Assembly: GCF_018332695.1 (NCBI RefSeq)
Contig: NZ_BOQN01000048.1
Coordinates: forward strand, 1 to 64,000
Source of the DNA: Paractinoplanes toevensis
GTDB taxonomy: Bacteria; Actinomycetota; Actinomycetes; Mycobacteriales; Micromonosporaceae
Length of the DNA stretch: 64,000 bases
Direction of reading: 5' to 3'
Part shown: positions 31,637 through 39,872 of the stretch, piece after piece
Numbering within the stretch: the first letter of the stretch is position 1
How the letters are laid out: each line of letters opens with the position of its first letter
The notes under the pieces: generated by a model
What the model saw: the letters and a program-made list of their open reading frames with translations, nothing else
The model's database searches: none
What the model was told of the DNA's origin: nothing
Made by a program: the position numbers and the translations under genes

Positions 31637-33396
31637 GCGTTCCCGACGTGCCGCTGTCGCCACCGAGCGACGATCGGCTCACCGCACTTGCCCGGACCGG
31701 TCTGGGAGCCGAGCCCGACCCGGCGTTCGACCGCTTCGCCGAGCTGGTTCGCCGTGTGCTGAAGGTGCCGGTCGCCCTGGTCAGCCTGGTCGAGGCCGAC
31801 CGGCAGGTGTTCCCGGGCGCGGGCGGACTGGCCGAGTCGTGGCAGAAACGGCGGGAGACCCCGCTGTCGCACTCGTTCTGCCAGCTCGTGGTGACCACGG
31901 CCGCGCCGCTGATCGTCGAGGACTCCCGCACCGATCCGCGGGTGGCCGGCAACCCGGCCATCGTCGACCTCGACGTCGTGGCCTACGCCGGCATGCCGCT
32001 GACCGACGACACCGGGAAAGTTCTCGGATCGCTGTGCGCGATCGACACCGCACCCCGGGAGTGGATGCCGAGCGATCTCGCGATGCTGTCCGACCTGGCC
32101 GCGGCGTGCTCGGACACCCTGCGGTTGCGGATCGCCACGCAGACCGCCCGGCGCCGGGAGAGCCGGGCCGGGGTGGCCTTCGGCCGCAGCCAGCTCCTGC
32201 TGCGCGCGAGCGTCTCGCTGGCCAACACCACCACGCTCGACGACATCGTGAGCGTCGTCCGGGAGCTGGTGACCGGCTCGCTGGACCCGGCCTACGTCGG
32301 CGTCTCGCTGCGGGACGGCGCCGGCCGGGTCACCCTGCGGTCCGGCCGGACGTTGCCGCCGACCGTCGCCGAGCGCTGGAACAGGTACCCGAGCAGTGCC
32401 ACCACCCCGTCCGGGCTGGCCATCCGGCTCGGCGTCGTGGTGCTGCTGCCCGACCTGGAGTCGGTCCGGGCGCAGGCGCCCGACTCGCTCGGGACGTTCG
32501 TCGAGATGGGCTGGCAGTCGGCGGTCAGCGTCCCGTTGCCCGGCCCGGCCGGCCCGATCGGCTCGCTGACCCTGGTCTGGAAGGAGCCGTACACCCTCGA
32601 CGAGACCGAGCAGGCGGTGCTCGCGGCGCTGGCCGGTTACGTCGCCCAGGCACTGCAACGCGCCGACTATCTGCGCGCGCAGAAGAACACGGCCGAGGTC
32701 CTGCAGCGGGCGTTGCTCTCCGAGCTGCCCGACGCGACACCGTTCGAGATGGCCGCGCGATACGAACCGGCCGCCCGCGGCGAACACGTCGGCGGCGACT
32801 GGTACGACGCGGTCCGGCTGGAGGCCAACCATCTCGCCCTGGTCGTCGGGGACGTCACCGGGCACGACATGGGGGCCGCCGCCCTGATGGGCCGCCTGCG
32901 CAGCAAGATGCGGCTACTGATGGTCGACCGGCACGAGCCGCCCGCGGCCCTGCTGCGCCGCCTGGACGCCGCCAACCAGGCCCTCGGCGACCGGATAGCG
33001 GCGACCGCGGTGCTCGCCTACCTTTACCCCGACCCGGTCGACGGCGGCCACCAGCTGCACTGGTCCAACGCCGGGCATCCCAGCCCACTGCTGATCACCG
33101 ACGAGGGCCTGACGGTCCTCGACCGCCGCGACCCGCTCCTGGGCGTGCTGCGCCGCACTCCGCGCACCAGCCACCTCCGGCACGTGCCGCCCGGATCGAC
33201 CCTGCTCTTCTACACCGACGGCCTGATCGAGACCCGCACCACCCTGTGGGACGACCGGGAACGAGCGTTGTGCGAGCTGGTGGCCGGCCTGACCGCCCTC
33301 CCACTGCCCGAGCTGCTCGACCGGCTCTACCGCGAGCTGGCCGGCACCGACCACGAGGACGACGTGGCCTTACTAGCCGTCCGAACGCCGCGCTAG
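31633..33396 (+). CDS. GAF-GAF-SpoIIE (PP2C) phosphatase
   Basis: This 587-residue protein has two GAF-type sensor regions (about residues 15-175 and 195-340) and a C-terminal SpoIIE/RsbU-type PP2C domain (about 360-585). The phosphatase motifs are GGDWYDAV, VVGDVTGHDMGAA, WSNAGHPSPLL, FYTDGLIETR and DHEDDVALL. Such proteins dephosphorylate STAS anti-anti-sigma factors to release a sigma factor; two STAS genes lie elsewhere in this window (39.1 and 57.7 kb). The TTG at 31633 overlaps the upstream stop. GTG at 31648 is an alternative. A rare TTA leucine codon lies at 33370-33372 near the C terminus. Confidence 0.85.
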   Translation: MSVPDVPLSPPSDDRLTALARTGLGAEPDPAFDRFAELVRRVLKVPVALVSLVEADRQVFPGAGGLAESWQKRRETPLSHSFCQLVVTTAAPLIVEDSRTDPRVAGNPAIVDLDVVAYAGMPLTDDTGKVLGSLCAIDTAPREWMPSDLAMLSDLAAACSDTLRLRIATQTARRRESRAGVAFGRSQLLLRASVSLANTTTLDDIVSVVRELVTGSLDPAYVGVSLRDGAGRVTLRSGRTLPPTVAERWNRYPSSATTPSGLAIRLGVVVLLPDLESVRAQAPDSLGTFVEMGWQSAVSVPLPGPAGPIGSLTLVWKEPYTLDETEQAVLAALAGYVAQALQRADYLRAQKNTAEVLQRALLSELPDATPFEMAARYEPAARGEHVGGDWYDAVRLEANHLALVVGDVTGHDMGAAALMGRLRSKMRLLMVDRHEPPAALLRRLDAANQALGDRIAATAVLAYLYPDPVDGGHQLHWSNAGHPSPLLITDEGLTVLDRRDPLLGVLRRTPRTSHLRHVPPGSTLLFYTDGLIETRTTLWDDRERALCELVAGLTALPLPELLDRLYRELAGTDHEDDVALLAVRTPR

Positions 33397-33466
33397 CCGG
33401 CTCCGCTCCGCGGGGCGATTGCGGGCAGTTCCGTGTTACCGACCTCGCGCCAATAGCGGGCGAAAG

Positions 33467-33898
33467 TCAGTTCCTTGGCCTGTGGCGGTAGATCCACCAG
33501 AGGCCGATGAACGGGAGCACCAGCGGGACGTAGCCGTAGCCGCTGCCGTAGTGCGACCAGACCGTGTCGTCGGGGAAGGCGACCGCGTCGGCGATGCTCA
33601 GGGTGCCGACGATCAGCACGCCGAGCAGCTCGATGCTGCAGCTCACCAGGGCGATCAGGCGGCCGCGCTCCCCGCCGATCGCGAGGCCGATCGTCGCCGA
33701 GATGTAGACCAGGCCGGCCACCGCGGACAGCAGGTAGGCCAGCCGTGCCTCGGAGAAGTGGGTGGCGATCTGCACGAGGGCGCGGGCACTCGCCGAGAGG
33801 GCGAAGACGCCGTAGACGAACAGCAGCACGCGGCCGAGGCCGGTGTTCAGTGCGGCGTCGGCCGGCCGGGTGCGGGCGGGAGCGGGTGAGTCAGGCAA
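33467..33898 (-). CDS. Four-helix membrane protein, hypothetical
   Basis: This 143-residue protein has a charged N terminus and about four hydrophobic segments (VLLFVYGVFALSAS, LSAVAGLVYISATIGLAIG, LIALVSCSIELLGVLIVGT, LVLPFIGLWWIY). The TTG at 33898 lies in an 8-base overlap with the stop of the upstream membrane gene, so both are coupled. Orthologous pairs of small membrane proteins are common in Micromonosporaceae; no function is known. Confidence 0.6.
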   Translation of the reverse strand: MPDSPAPARTRPADAALNTGLGRVLLFVYGVFALSASARALVQIATHFSEARLAYLLSAVAGLVYISATIGLAIGGERGRLIALVSCSIELLGVLIVGTLSIADAVAFPDDTVWSHYGSGYGYVPLVLPFIGLWWIYRHRPRN

Positions 33899-34256
33899 CG
33901 GTCACCGACGCAATCTGCTGCAGTCGCAGCACCAGGACCGGCAGCACCAGGCAGGCGACGCCGAGGATCAGGTTGCCCCACCGGGTCGGCTCCATCCGGG
34001 CCAGGTAGATAGCAACCGGGGCGAACGCGATCGTAGTGATCAGGTAGCCGCCGAAGGTAGCCGTATCGGACGGTCGATGATCACCGAAGAGGCCGACCAC
34101 GGCGACCAGGACGAGCACCGCGACCAGCGCGCCGAGTACGGCGGTGGCCAGCAGGTCGAAGCGGCTGGGCGCGCGGTTGAGCGCGGCCCGCAGCAGCAGC
34201 CACGCCGCGAGCACGAGGGCGACGACGATCGTCGCAACCGACAGGGGACCGTTCAC
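33891..34256 (-). CDS. Three-to-four-helix membrane protein, hypothetical
   Basis: This 121-residue protein is almost entirely hydrophobic: TIVVALVLAAWLLLRAA, LATAVLGALVAVLVLVAVVG, GYLITTIAFAPVAIYLA and NLILGVACLVLPVLVLR. The GTG at 34256 is chosen because the coding-like sequence begins there; the longer upstream frame is antisense to the Gfo/Idh gene. Its stop overlaps the next gene by eight bases, so the two form an operon. Function unknown. Confidence 0.6.
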   Translation of the reverse strand: MNGPLSVATIVVALVLAAWLLLRAALNRAPSRFDLLATAVLGALVAVLVLVAVVGLFGDHRPSDTATFGGYLITTIAFAPVAIYLARMEPTRWGNLILGVACLVLPVLVLRLQQIASVTVA

Positions 34257-34326
34257 CCGGCACAGCGTACTGATGGTCGTCGGCCTGATAGCTTGCGGTC
34301 GGGCACCAGGAGAGGCAGGCCGCACG

Positions 34327-35241
34327 ATGCGCTTCGGACTATTCGGCACGGGACCGTGGGCGCACCTCGCGCACGCGCCGGCGCTGGCGCAACATCCCGA
34401 TGTCGAGCTTGTCGGGGTCTGGGGCCGCAATCCGGATAAGGCGGCCGCGGTCACCAAGGAGTTCGGCGGCCGGCCGTACGCCGAGATCGACGAGCTGATC
34501 GCGGACGTCGACGCCGTCGCGATCGCCCTGCCGCCGGACGTGCAGGCGCCGATCGCCCTGCGCGCCGCGAAAGCCGGCCGGCACCTGCTGCTCGACAAGC
34601 CGGTGGCGTTCACCGCGGCCGAGGCCGACGAGATCGCCGCGGCGGTCACCGAGCGCGACCTCGCCTCGGTGGTCTTCTTCACCCGGCGACTGATGCCGCC
34701 GGTCGCCGACTTCCTGACCGTGGCCGCCGAGACCGGCGGCTGGCGGGAGGCCCGCGTCGACCACCTCGGTTCGATCTTCATCGACGACAACCCGTTCGGC
34801 GCGTCGCCGTGGCGCAAGGAGAGCGGCGGCCTGTGGGACGTCGGCCCGCACGCGGTCGCCGTGCTGCTGCCGGTGCTCGGCCCGGTCGCCGAGGTGGCCG
34901 CGATGGCCGGCCCGCACGACATGACCCACCTGCTGCTGCGGCACACCGGCGGCGCGATCAGCACCCTCACCCTCTCGGTGGACGCGGCACCGGCCGCGGC
35001 CCGCGAGGAGACGGTCTTCGCCGGCGAGGCCGGCGTCCGCCCGGTCCCGGACGCCGAGTGGCTGCCCACCGAGGCTCTGGCCCGCGCGATCGACCAGCTG
35101 TTGGCGGCGGCCGGCGGCGGCGAGAAGTCCGGCCTGGACGTCCGCTTCGGCGCCGAGGTGACCGCCATCCTGGAAGCTGCCCAGGAGGCGGCCACCACCG
35201 GCCGCACGGTCGCTATTCGCAGCGCCACAGCAGCGGGATGA
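34327..35241 (+). CDS. Gfo/Idh/MocA-family oxidoreductase
   Basis: This 304-residue NAD(P)-dependent oxidoreductase has a Rossmann motif GLFGTGPWAHLAHAP, an ENP/EKP-like DKPVAFT (cofactor and catalytic Lys), and a C-terminal alpha/beta domain with LWDVGPHAV (catalytic His). It would oxidise or reduce a sugar or inositol derivative; the substrate is not defined. The ATG at 34327 follows GGAGAGG, slightly far upstream. Its 3' end overlaps the convergent sigma-operon gene by 29 bases. Confidence 0.85.
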   Translation: MRFGLFGTGPWAHLAHAPALAQHPDVELVGVWGRNPDKAAAVTKEFGGRPYAEIDELIADVDAVAIALPPDVQAPIALRAAKAGRHLLLDKPVAFTAAEADEIAAAVTERDLASVVFFTRRLMPPVADFLTVAAETGGWREARVDHLGSIFIDDNPFGASPWRKESGGLWDVGPHAVAVLLPVLGPVAEVAAMAGPHDMTHLLLRHTGGAISTLTLSVDAAPAAAREETVFAGEAGVRPVPDAEWLPTEALARAIDQLLAAAGGGEKSGLDVRFGAEVTAILEAAQEAATTGRTVAIRSATAAG

Positions 35242-36379
35242 GCGCCGCGGTCGGATCCGAGCCGGTAGAGACGGTGTAGTAACCGCTCAGGGTGTGTGCG
35301 TCCGCGCTCACCCGGGTCACGTAGTAGAACGCCGACGACGCCGTGTCGTGCGGCAGATCCACCACCGTGGAGCCGAAGACGATCCGGGGATCCCCAAACC
35401 CGGCCCGTCCCCATCCGGTCGGTGCGGCGGTGCCGATTTGGGCGCGGTTGCCCTCGACCACCCGCTGCCAGGTCGCACTGCGCGGCTCGTACCGGTAGAC
35501 GCCCTCGCTGCCGGGTTCATCGGCGTCGAAAAGACCGTAGAGCCAGCCGAAGCGCAGGGTCACCGGCCGGAATTCGCCGGCCGGTGTCTGCGGCGGCTTC
35601 GGGACCTCCCGGACCGTGCCGTCCGGGAGCCAGAGATAGGTCTTCACGCCCTGCACGTCCAGGTAATCGGCCACCACCGTGCCGTTCTCGTCCAGGTCGA
35701 CGACGGCCCGCAACTGCCCGGTTCCGGGCGGTGCGGCCAGCGGCTCGGGCTCGGCATCGAGCGACCGCCAGCGCACCGGGATCCAGGCGTCTCGCTCGCC
35801 CAGACTGCCGACGATCACGCCGCTGTCGTTGATCTGGATCGCCCGGGCGATGTCGCCCTTGAGCCGGTGGAACACGCCGTCGCGGTAGGCGTACGCCCGG
35901 GACTTGTTGCCGTCGGTGTAGCCCACCGCCACGCCGGTGGCATTGATGTCGTGCAGCGTGAGCTGGCGCACCGGAATCGGGGCCTTTTCCATCAGTTTGC
36001 CGTCGTGCCAGATGACCACCGGTGATTGGACCCCACCCTCGACCGGGTCGTTCAGGCCGACGTGCCACCGCCCGGCGCTGTCGCTGCCGGTGAGCTCGAC
36101 GCTGCGGAGACCGCCGGTGGGCAGCCGCTGCGTGGTGCAGGAGGTGGGCACCTTCGGGTCCGGTGGCAGGGTCGGTCCCGGGTCCTTGTCGGCCGCCGGT
36201 GCCAGCAGCAGGCCGCCGCCGGCCAGGACGGCCAATACCGCCGCGCCACCGGCCCACCAGCGCCGGCCGCGCCTCCGGCGGCCCTCGCGCATGGCCTTCG
36301 GCACGTCGATCGACGGCGGGCCGGACGGTTCGCCGCGTAGCGGTTCGAGCAGTGTCAGGCCGTACTCGTCGTCGTTCAT
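35213..36379 (-). CDS. Membrane-anchored protein with HAF-like repeats, partner of the sigma factor
   Basis: This is a 388-residue protein. A short cytoplasmic N terminus (about 1-45) precedes one transmembrane helix (about 47-63, after RRRRGRRWW) and an extracytoplasmic beta-rich domain. That domain contains NATGVAVGYTDGN and INDSGVIVGSLGERDAW, which resemble HAF-type repeats. Its ATG overlaps the stop of the SigE-family sigma gene by four bases. That position is where a regulator of the sigma factor usually sits, but no anti-sigma (ZAS) motif is seen. A membrane partner or sensor role is inferred. Confidence 0.65.
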   Translation of the reverse strand: MNDDEYGLTLLEPLRGEPSGPPSIDVPKAMREGRRRRGRRWWAGGAAVLAVLAGGGLLLAPAADKDPGPTLPPDPKVPTSCTTQRLPTGGLRSVELTGSDSAGRWHVGLNDPVEGGVQSPVVIWHDGKLMEKAPIPVRQLTLHDINATGVAVGYTDGNKSRAYAYRDGVFHRLKGDIARAIQINDSGVIVGSLGERDAWIPVRWRSLDAEPEPLAAPPGTGQLRAVVDLDENGTVVADYLDVQGVKTYLWLPDGTVREVPKPPQTPAGEFRPVTLRFGWLYGLFDADEPGSEGVYRYEPRSATWQRVVEGNRAQIGTAAPTGWGRAGFGDPRIVFGSTVVDLPHDTASSAFYYVTRVSADAHTLSGYYTVSTGSDPTAALIPLLWRCE

Positions 36380-36903
36380 GACCGCCTCCCCGCGCGGACG
36401 GCGGGCGAAGGCTCGCCGAGGATCTTGCGAAGGGCGGTCAGGCCGTGCGCGGTCTGGCTCTTGACCGTCCCCTCCGAGCATCCGAGGATCTCGGCCACCT
36501 CGGCGACCGGGCGGTCGCAGAGGAAACGCAGCACGAGTACGGCCTGCTGGCGCGGCGGCACCTTGGCCAGCGCGGCACGCAGCACGGTGCGGTCATCGGT
36601 GGCCGACGAGGTGGCGCCCGACGACGAAGCGGCGCGGTCCGGTGCGGCGCCCCACAGGCGTACCCGCCACCAGCCGCGCCGCTTCTCGTCCAGAAACGCG
36701 CGCACCATCATGGTGTGCACGTACGCGTCGATGTTCTCCACCGCGGCGATCCGCGGCCATCGCGCGTACAGCTTGGTGATCGTCTCTTGCACCAGGTCAT
36801 CGGCCTGGGTCTCGTCGCCGCTCAGCAGGTATGCGACCCGCCGCAGCGCCGGTATCCGGCCGTGGACGTACGCCAGGTACGCCCCATCCGATCCGTCATC
36901 CAT
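36376..36903 (-). CDS. SigE-family (ECF-like) RNA polymerase sigma factor
   Basis: This 175-residue sigma-70-like factor of the SigE family (actinomycete ECF group) has region 2 with DETQADDLVQETITKLYARW and region 4 with LPVAEVAEILGCSEGTVKS-type helix-turn-helix, ending in a Lys/Arg-rich tail. The ATG at 36903 is preferred over the GTG at 36909 because GGGGAG lies five bases before it. It is coupled to the following membrane protein. Such pairs usually respond to envelope signals. Confidence 0.88.
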   Translation of the reverse strand: MDDGSDGAYLAYVHGRIPALRRVAYLLSGDETQADDLVQETITKLYARWPRIAAVENIDAYVHTMMVRAFLDEKRRGWWRVRLWGAAPDRAASSSGATSSATDDRTVLRAALAKVPPRQQAVLVLRFLCDRPVAEVAEILGCSEGTVKSQTAHGLTALRKILGEPSPAVRAGRRS

Positions 36904-36967
36904 CCGCACTCCCCGTCAGAGTCTCCCCAGTAGACGGCGATCGTGCGGAAGAGGTTGTAGAGGATTT

Positions 36968-37258
36968 TCAGGGAACCGTGCGTTCGATGGCGGCGGGGCC
37001 GTCCTCCTCGAGCTCCTGGCGGGCCCGCTCGACGTTCTCCGGGGTGGGGTCGCGGCCCTCGGCGACGGCCAGGTCCTCGGGGTCCCACGGCTGGTCGGCG
37101 CCGGTGCGCCAGTTCGGCTCCTGGCCGGGCGGCAGGAATTCGGGAGTGTCGCGATCGGCGCCGCCGCCGGTGATGAAGGCATCCACCGCCACGTCGTCCT
37201 CGATCGCGTCGGCCACCTCCGGGCTCTCCTCCAGCGGCGGGCGAGGTTCGTCGGTCAT
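36968..37258 (-). CDS. Small acidic hypothetical protein
   Basis: This 96-residue, strongly acidic, hydrophilic protein has no signal, membrane helix or recognised motif. GGAGGGATGAC is placed ideally before the ATG at 37258, which supports translation. Composition is Pro, Glu and Asp-rich, so it is probably disordered. A similar small acidic protein lies at 49.7-50.0 kb, but the two do not align well. Confidence 0.55.
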   Translation of the reverse strand: MTDEPRPPLEESPEVADAIEDDVAVDAFITGGGADRDTPEFLPPGQEPNWRTGADQPWDPEDLAVAEGRDPTPENVERARQELEEDGPAAIERTVP

Positions 37259-37392
37259 GTCATCCCTCCAGGTTGGTTCTCTCTCGTCTTACCCCGTTGT
37301 TCCCATCGTGACCATGCGGCAGAAACGGACGATCATGTCGTCGGGGGACGAACTGAGCGCTAACTGGACAGGACCTGCGTGTTACGGATGGA

Positions 37393-37404
37393 CGCTACGT
37401 AGCG
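37393..37404. promoter_or_regulatory. 12-bp perfect palindrome
   Basis: CGCTACGTAGCG lies in the 215-base gap between the divergent genes at 37258 and 37474 and could be an operator for either. Confidence 0.3.
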
Positions 37405-37473
37405 GGCCGAATACATTTTCGCGTGGCAAGTGTGCGACGGTGAGTGTCCGATCGTGCGGCGAGGGGGTGACGC

Positions 37474-37839
37474 GTGACAAGTCTGTCCGACGCGGAACGG
37501 GACGCATGTGACGTGATGCAGGCCCTCAACGGTCTGGCCGCCCTGTTGCGCCGGTCCGTGGACGATGTGCCCGGCGCCGTCCCCGACGACCCGGCGGCCG
37601 CCGAGACGTACCGATTACTGCTCGCCATCGCCGAGGACGGCGGCGTGGCCGCCGCCCGGGTGGTGGCCTATCTGAACGAGCAGCGCGGCGCCGGCGACGG
37701 CGAGCTCATCGCCGTGCCCCGCCGGCTCGGCCAGTTCCGCGACTGGGTTCCCCCGCGCGGCCACGTGTTCGGCGTTCCCGGCGGTGTGCACCGTCCGAAC
37801 GGCGTACCCCAGCCGCGGCGCAGCGACCCGGGGGAGTGA
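37474..37839 (+). CDS. Hypothetical protein
   Basis: This is a 121-residue protein without signal or membrane helix. The first half is helical (SDAERDACDVMQALNGLAAL) and the second half has a Pro/Gly/Val-rich tail. The GTG at 37474 is preceded by GAGGGGGTGAC. A rare TTA leucine codon lies at 37615-37617. It is convergent with the AraC gene, with four bases between stops. No family recognised. Confidence 0.55.
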   Translation: MTSLSDAERDACDVMQALNGLAALLRRSVDDVPGAVPDDPAAAETYRLLLAIAEDGGVAAARVVAYLNEQRGAGDGELIAVPRRLGQFRDWVPPRGHVFGVPGGVHRPNGVPQPRRSDPGE

Positions 37840-37843
37840 CGCC

Positions 37844-38848
37844 TCACCCGGCCGAACGCAGGGTCTCCGACGGCGGCACCCCGAACCGGGTGCGATAGGC
37901 CGAGGCGAACCGCCCCAGATGGGCGAACCCCCAGCGGTGTGCGACGGCGGCCACAGTGACCCGCAGCGGATCCGACCGGCGCAGCGTCTCGTGCGCCCGC
38001 AGAAGCCTTTCCTGCTGGAGGTACGCCATCGGCGCGCAGCCGAGGTGGTGGCGGAAACCCTCCTGCAGCGAACGCACGCTCATCCCGGCGATCGTGGCCA
38101 GGTCGGCCACCGTGAACGGCCGTTCCGGCTCGTCGTGGATGGCGTCCACCACCCGGCGGATGGCCCGCGGCGGTCCGGCCGTGACCGGGCCGGTCAACTC
38201 GTCGTGGTAACGGTGCGGCAGGCTCATCAGCAGCCCGCTCAGCACGCTGCTGCGCAGTTGCTCGGCGATCAGTGGCTGGTAGATCAGGCCCCCGGGGTGT
38301 TCCAACTCGTCGCGCAGCAGCCGCACCAGGCGGCTCCAGCTGTGGCTGGGCCCGGTGGAGACGTCCATGGCCGGCGGCAGGTCGATGGGCCCTTCGACCG
38401 GGCGACCCAGCATGGCGGCCAGTTCCTGTTCGAGGGCGGCCCGTTCGATCTTGATGGCGAGCTCGGTCGAGTTGCCGTCGTGCACGGTGTAGACCGGTTT
38501 GCCCGGACCGAACACGGCCGCGGTCGACGGGTCGGCCAGGACCTCGTGACCGGCGTGCCGGGCCTGCATGCGCCCGGTGGTGGGCATGCTGACGTGGTAG
38601 GCGTCGATCTCGGCCACGGTGAGGATCATCGGGACGGCGTAACTCAACTGTCCGACCGTTAGCGGTCCGAGTTGGATCACTGCCATGCCCAGGCCGAAGC
38701 CATCGGCGCCGTCCGGAATTCCGACTGCCACGGGATAGTAGAAACGATTTAGCGCGGAGCGGGCCTGATCGATATCTACGCTGCTGAAGTGGAGTATGTC
38801 GGGACCTTCCGGAGGCGCTGGACCGGACCGCGGGTAGACGTCACCCAT
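37844..38848 (-). CDS. AraC-family transcriptional regulator
   Basis: This 334-residue regulator has an N-terminal cupin-like domain of the AraC-binding-like type (about 1-200) and a C-terminal AraC double helix-turn-helix (about 232-334): FTVADLATIAGMSVRSLQEG and RWGFAHLGRFASAYRTRFG. It binds DNA as a dimer and responds to an unknown effector. The ATG at 38848 is used; there is no strong ribosome site. Confidence 0.88.
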   Translation of the reverse strand: MGDVYPRSGPAPPEGPDILHFSSVDIDQARSALNRFYYPVAVGIPDGADGFGLGMAVIQLGPLTVGQLSYAVPMILTVAEIDAYHVSMPTTGRMQARHAGHEVLADPSTAAVFGPGKPVYTVHDGNSTELAIKIERAALEQELAAMLGRPVEGPIDLPPAMDVSTGPSHSWSRLVRLLRDELEHPGGLIYQPLIAEQLRSSVLSGLLMSLPHRYHDELTGPVTAGPPRAIRRVVDAIHDEPERPFTVADLATIAGMSVRSLQEGFRHHLGCAPMAYLQQERLLRAHETLRRSDPLRVTVAAVAHRWGFAHLGRFASAYRTRFGVPPSETLRSAG

Positions 38849-39146
38849 GCCGAAGCGAACTCCATTGCATACCGTGAGTATTCGGCCCCGACACGCGGAA
38901 CGTCAACGTTCCCGCCACGCGCTGACCGTTCCAGCACATTCAGGCCATATGAACTACTCTGGCGTTCCGCGCCTACGTGGCGTAACTTGCAGACCAGCGG
39001 ATTGTTGTAGGAACGCGGTTGGAGAGCGGCGCCTGGGCGAGGCGCCCCACACCCGAGCAAGGCCACGAGGCAGGGCCACGGGCCTACGAGTGTGACTTCA
39101 CGCGAAACTCGGCGTCGCCCCACTCGACGCCAGGAAGAGGGCAGCC
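38849..39146. other. Intergenic region with inverted repeats
   Basis: These 298 bases contain no supported gene. They hold the inverted repeat GGAACGT-CA-ACGTTCC (38897-38912), a plausible operator for the divergent AraC gene, and a GGCGCC/GGCGCC dyad near 39030-39050. Composition is lower in GC than the flanking genes. Confidence 0.4.
38897..38912. promoter_or_regulatory. Inverted repeat, candidate AraC operator
   Basis: GGAACGT and ACGTTCC are perfect 7-base arms with a CA spacer, 49 bases before the AraC start. Confidence 0.3.
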
Positions 39147-39503
39147 GTGTATCTGCCGATCACCACGCGCCAATTGGCCGACGGCACCGTCGAGATCGCA
39201 CCCAGCGGCGAGATCGACCTGGACAATGCTCACGTGATGCGGGACGCGGTCAACGACGTCCTGACCAGCAGCACGCCGGGCAAGATCTGCCTCGACCTGC
39301 ATCGGGTGATGTTGATCGACAGCATCGGCATCGGCATCCTGGTGGCCTGCTTCCACACCGCCGCCGCCAGCGGCGTGAAACTCGTGGTGAGCCACCCCAG
39401 TCCCACGGTCTACCGCCAGCTCTGGGTGTCCGGGCTGGTGGGCCTGCTGGGCTGCGCCGAGCCGCCCTCCCCGCGCACCTCGGTGGGCCTGCGCCCGTCC
39501 TGA
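39147..39503 (+). CDS. STAS-domain anti-sigma factor antagonist
   Basis: This 118-residue STAS-family protein has the conserved GEIDLDNA and MLIDSIGIGILVA with the phosphorylation-site region. In the classical SpoIIAA/RsbV family this reads DSSGLG or DSTGLG; here it is DSIGIG, so the phosphorylatable Ser is the first of the pair. It would bind an anti-sigma kinase. The GTG at 39147 follows AGGAAGAGGG. The SpoIIE-type phosphatase at 31.6 kb is a possible partner. Confidence 0.87.
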   Translation: MYLPITTRQLADGTVEIAPSGEIDLDNAHVMRDAVNDVLTSSTPGKICLDLHRVMLIDSIGIGILVACFHTAAASGVKLVVSHPSPTVYRQLWVSGLVGLLGCAEPPSPRTSVGLRPS

Positions 39504-39520
39504 GCCACCCGACTGGTTGA

Positions 39521-39865
39521 ATGCGGCACGTGACCGTGCTGCGTTCGATGGGCCTGTTCGTGCTGGCCGCCCTGGCCGAGATCGGTGGTGCCTGGCTGGT
39601 CTGGCAGGGCGTCCGCGAGCATCGTGGCCTGCTCTTCGCCGGCGCCGGCGTGGTCGCCCTCGGCGCGTACGGCTTCGTGGCCACCCTGCAGCCCGACCCG
39701 AACTTCGGCCGGATCCTCGCCGCCTACGGCGGTGTCTTCGTAGTAGGTTCACTCATCTGGGCGATGGTCGTCGACCGATTCCGCCCAGACCGATACGACC
39801 TCGCCGGCGCGCTGCTGTGCCTCGCCGGCGTGGCCGTCATCATGTACGCCCCGCGCGGAGCGTAG
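39521..39865 (+). CDS. YnfA-family (UPF0060) small membrane protein
   Basis: This 114-residue protein has four membrane helices with the family pattern: [19 protein letters not shown], a [18 protein letters not shown] turn, and [23 protein letters not shown]0060 proteins belong to the SMR-like group and are of uncertain transport function. The GTG at 39530 is an alternative start. It lies 17 bases after the STAS gene, so cotranscription is possible. Confidence 0.87.
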   Translation: MRHVTVLRSMGLFVLAALAEIGGAWLVWQGVREHRGLLFAGAGVVALGAYGFVATLQPDPNFGRILAAYGGVFVVGSLIWAMVVDRFRPDRYDLAGALLCLAGVAVIMYAPRGA

Positions 39866-39872
39866 ATCCCGC

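Noticed and set aside
33891..35414. 507-codon minus-strand frame covering the oxidoreductase gene
   Set aside because: Only its last ~121 codons resemble a membrane protein; the rest is antisense to the Gfo/Idh gene and has no family signal.
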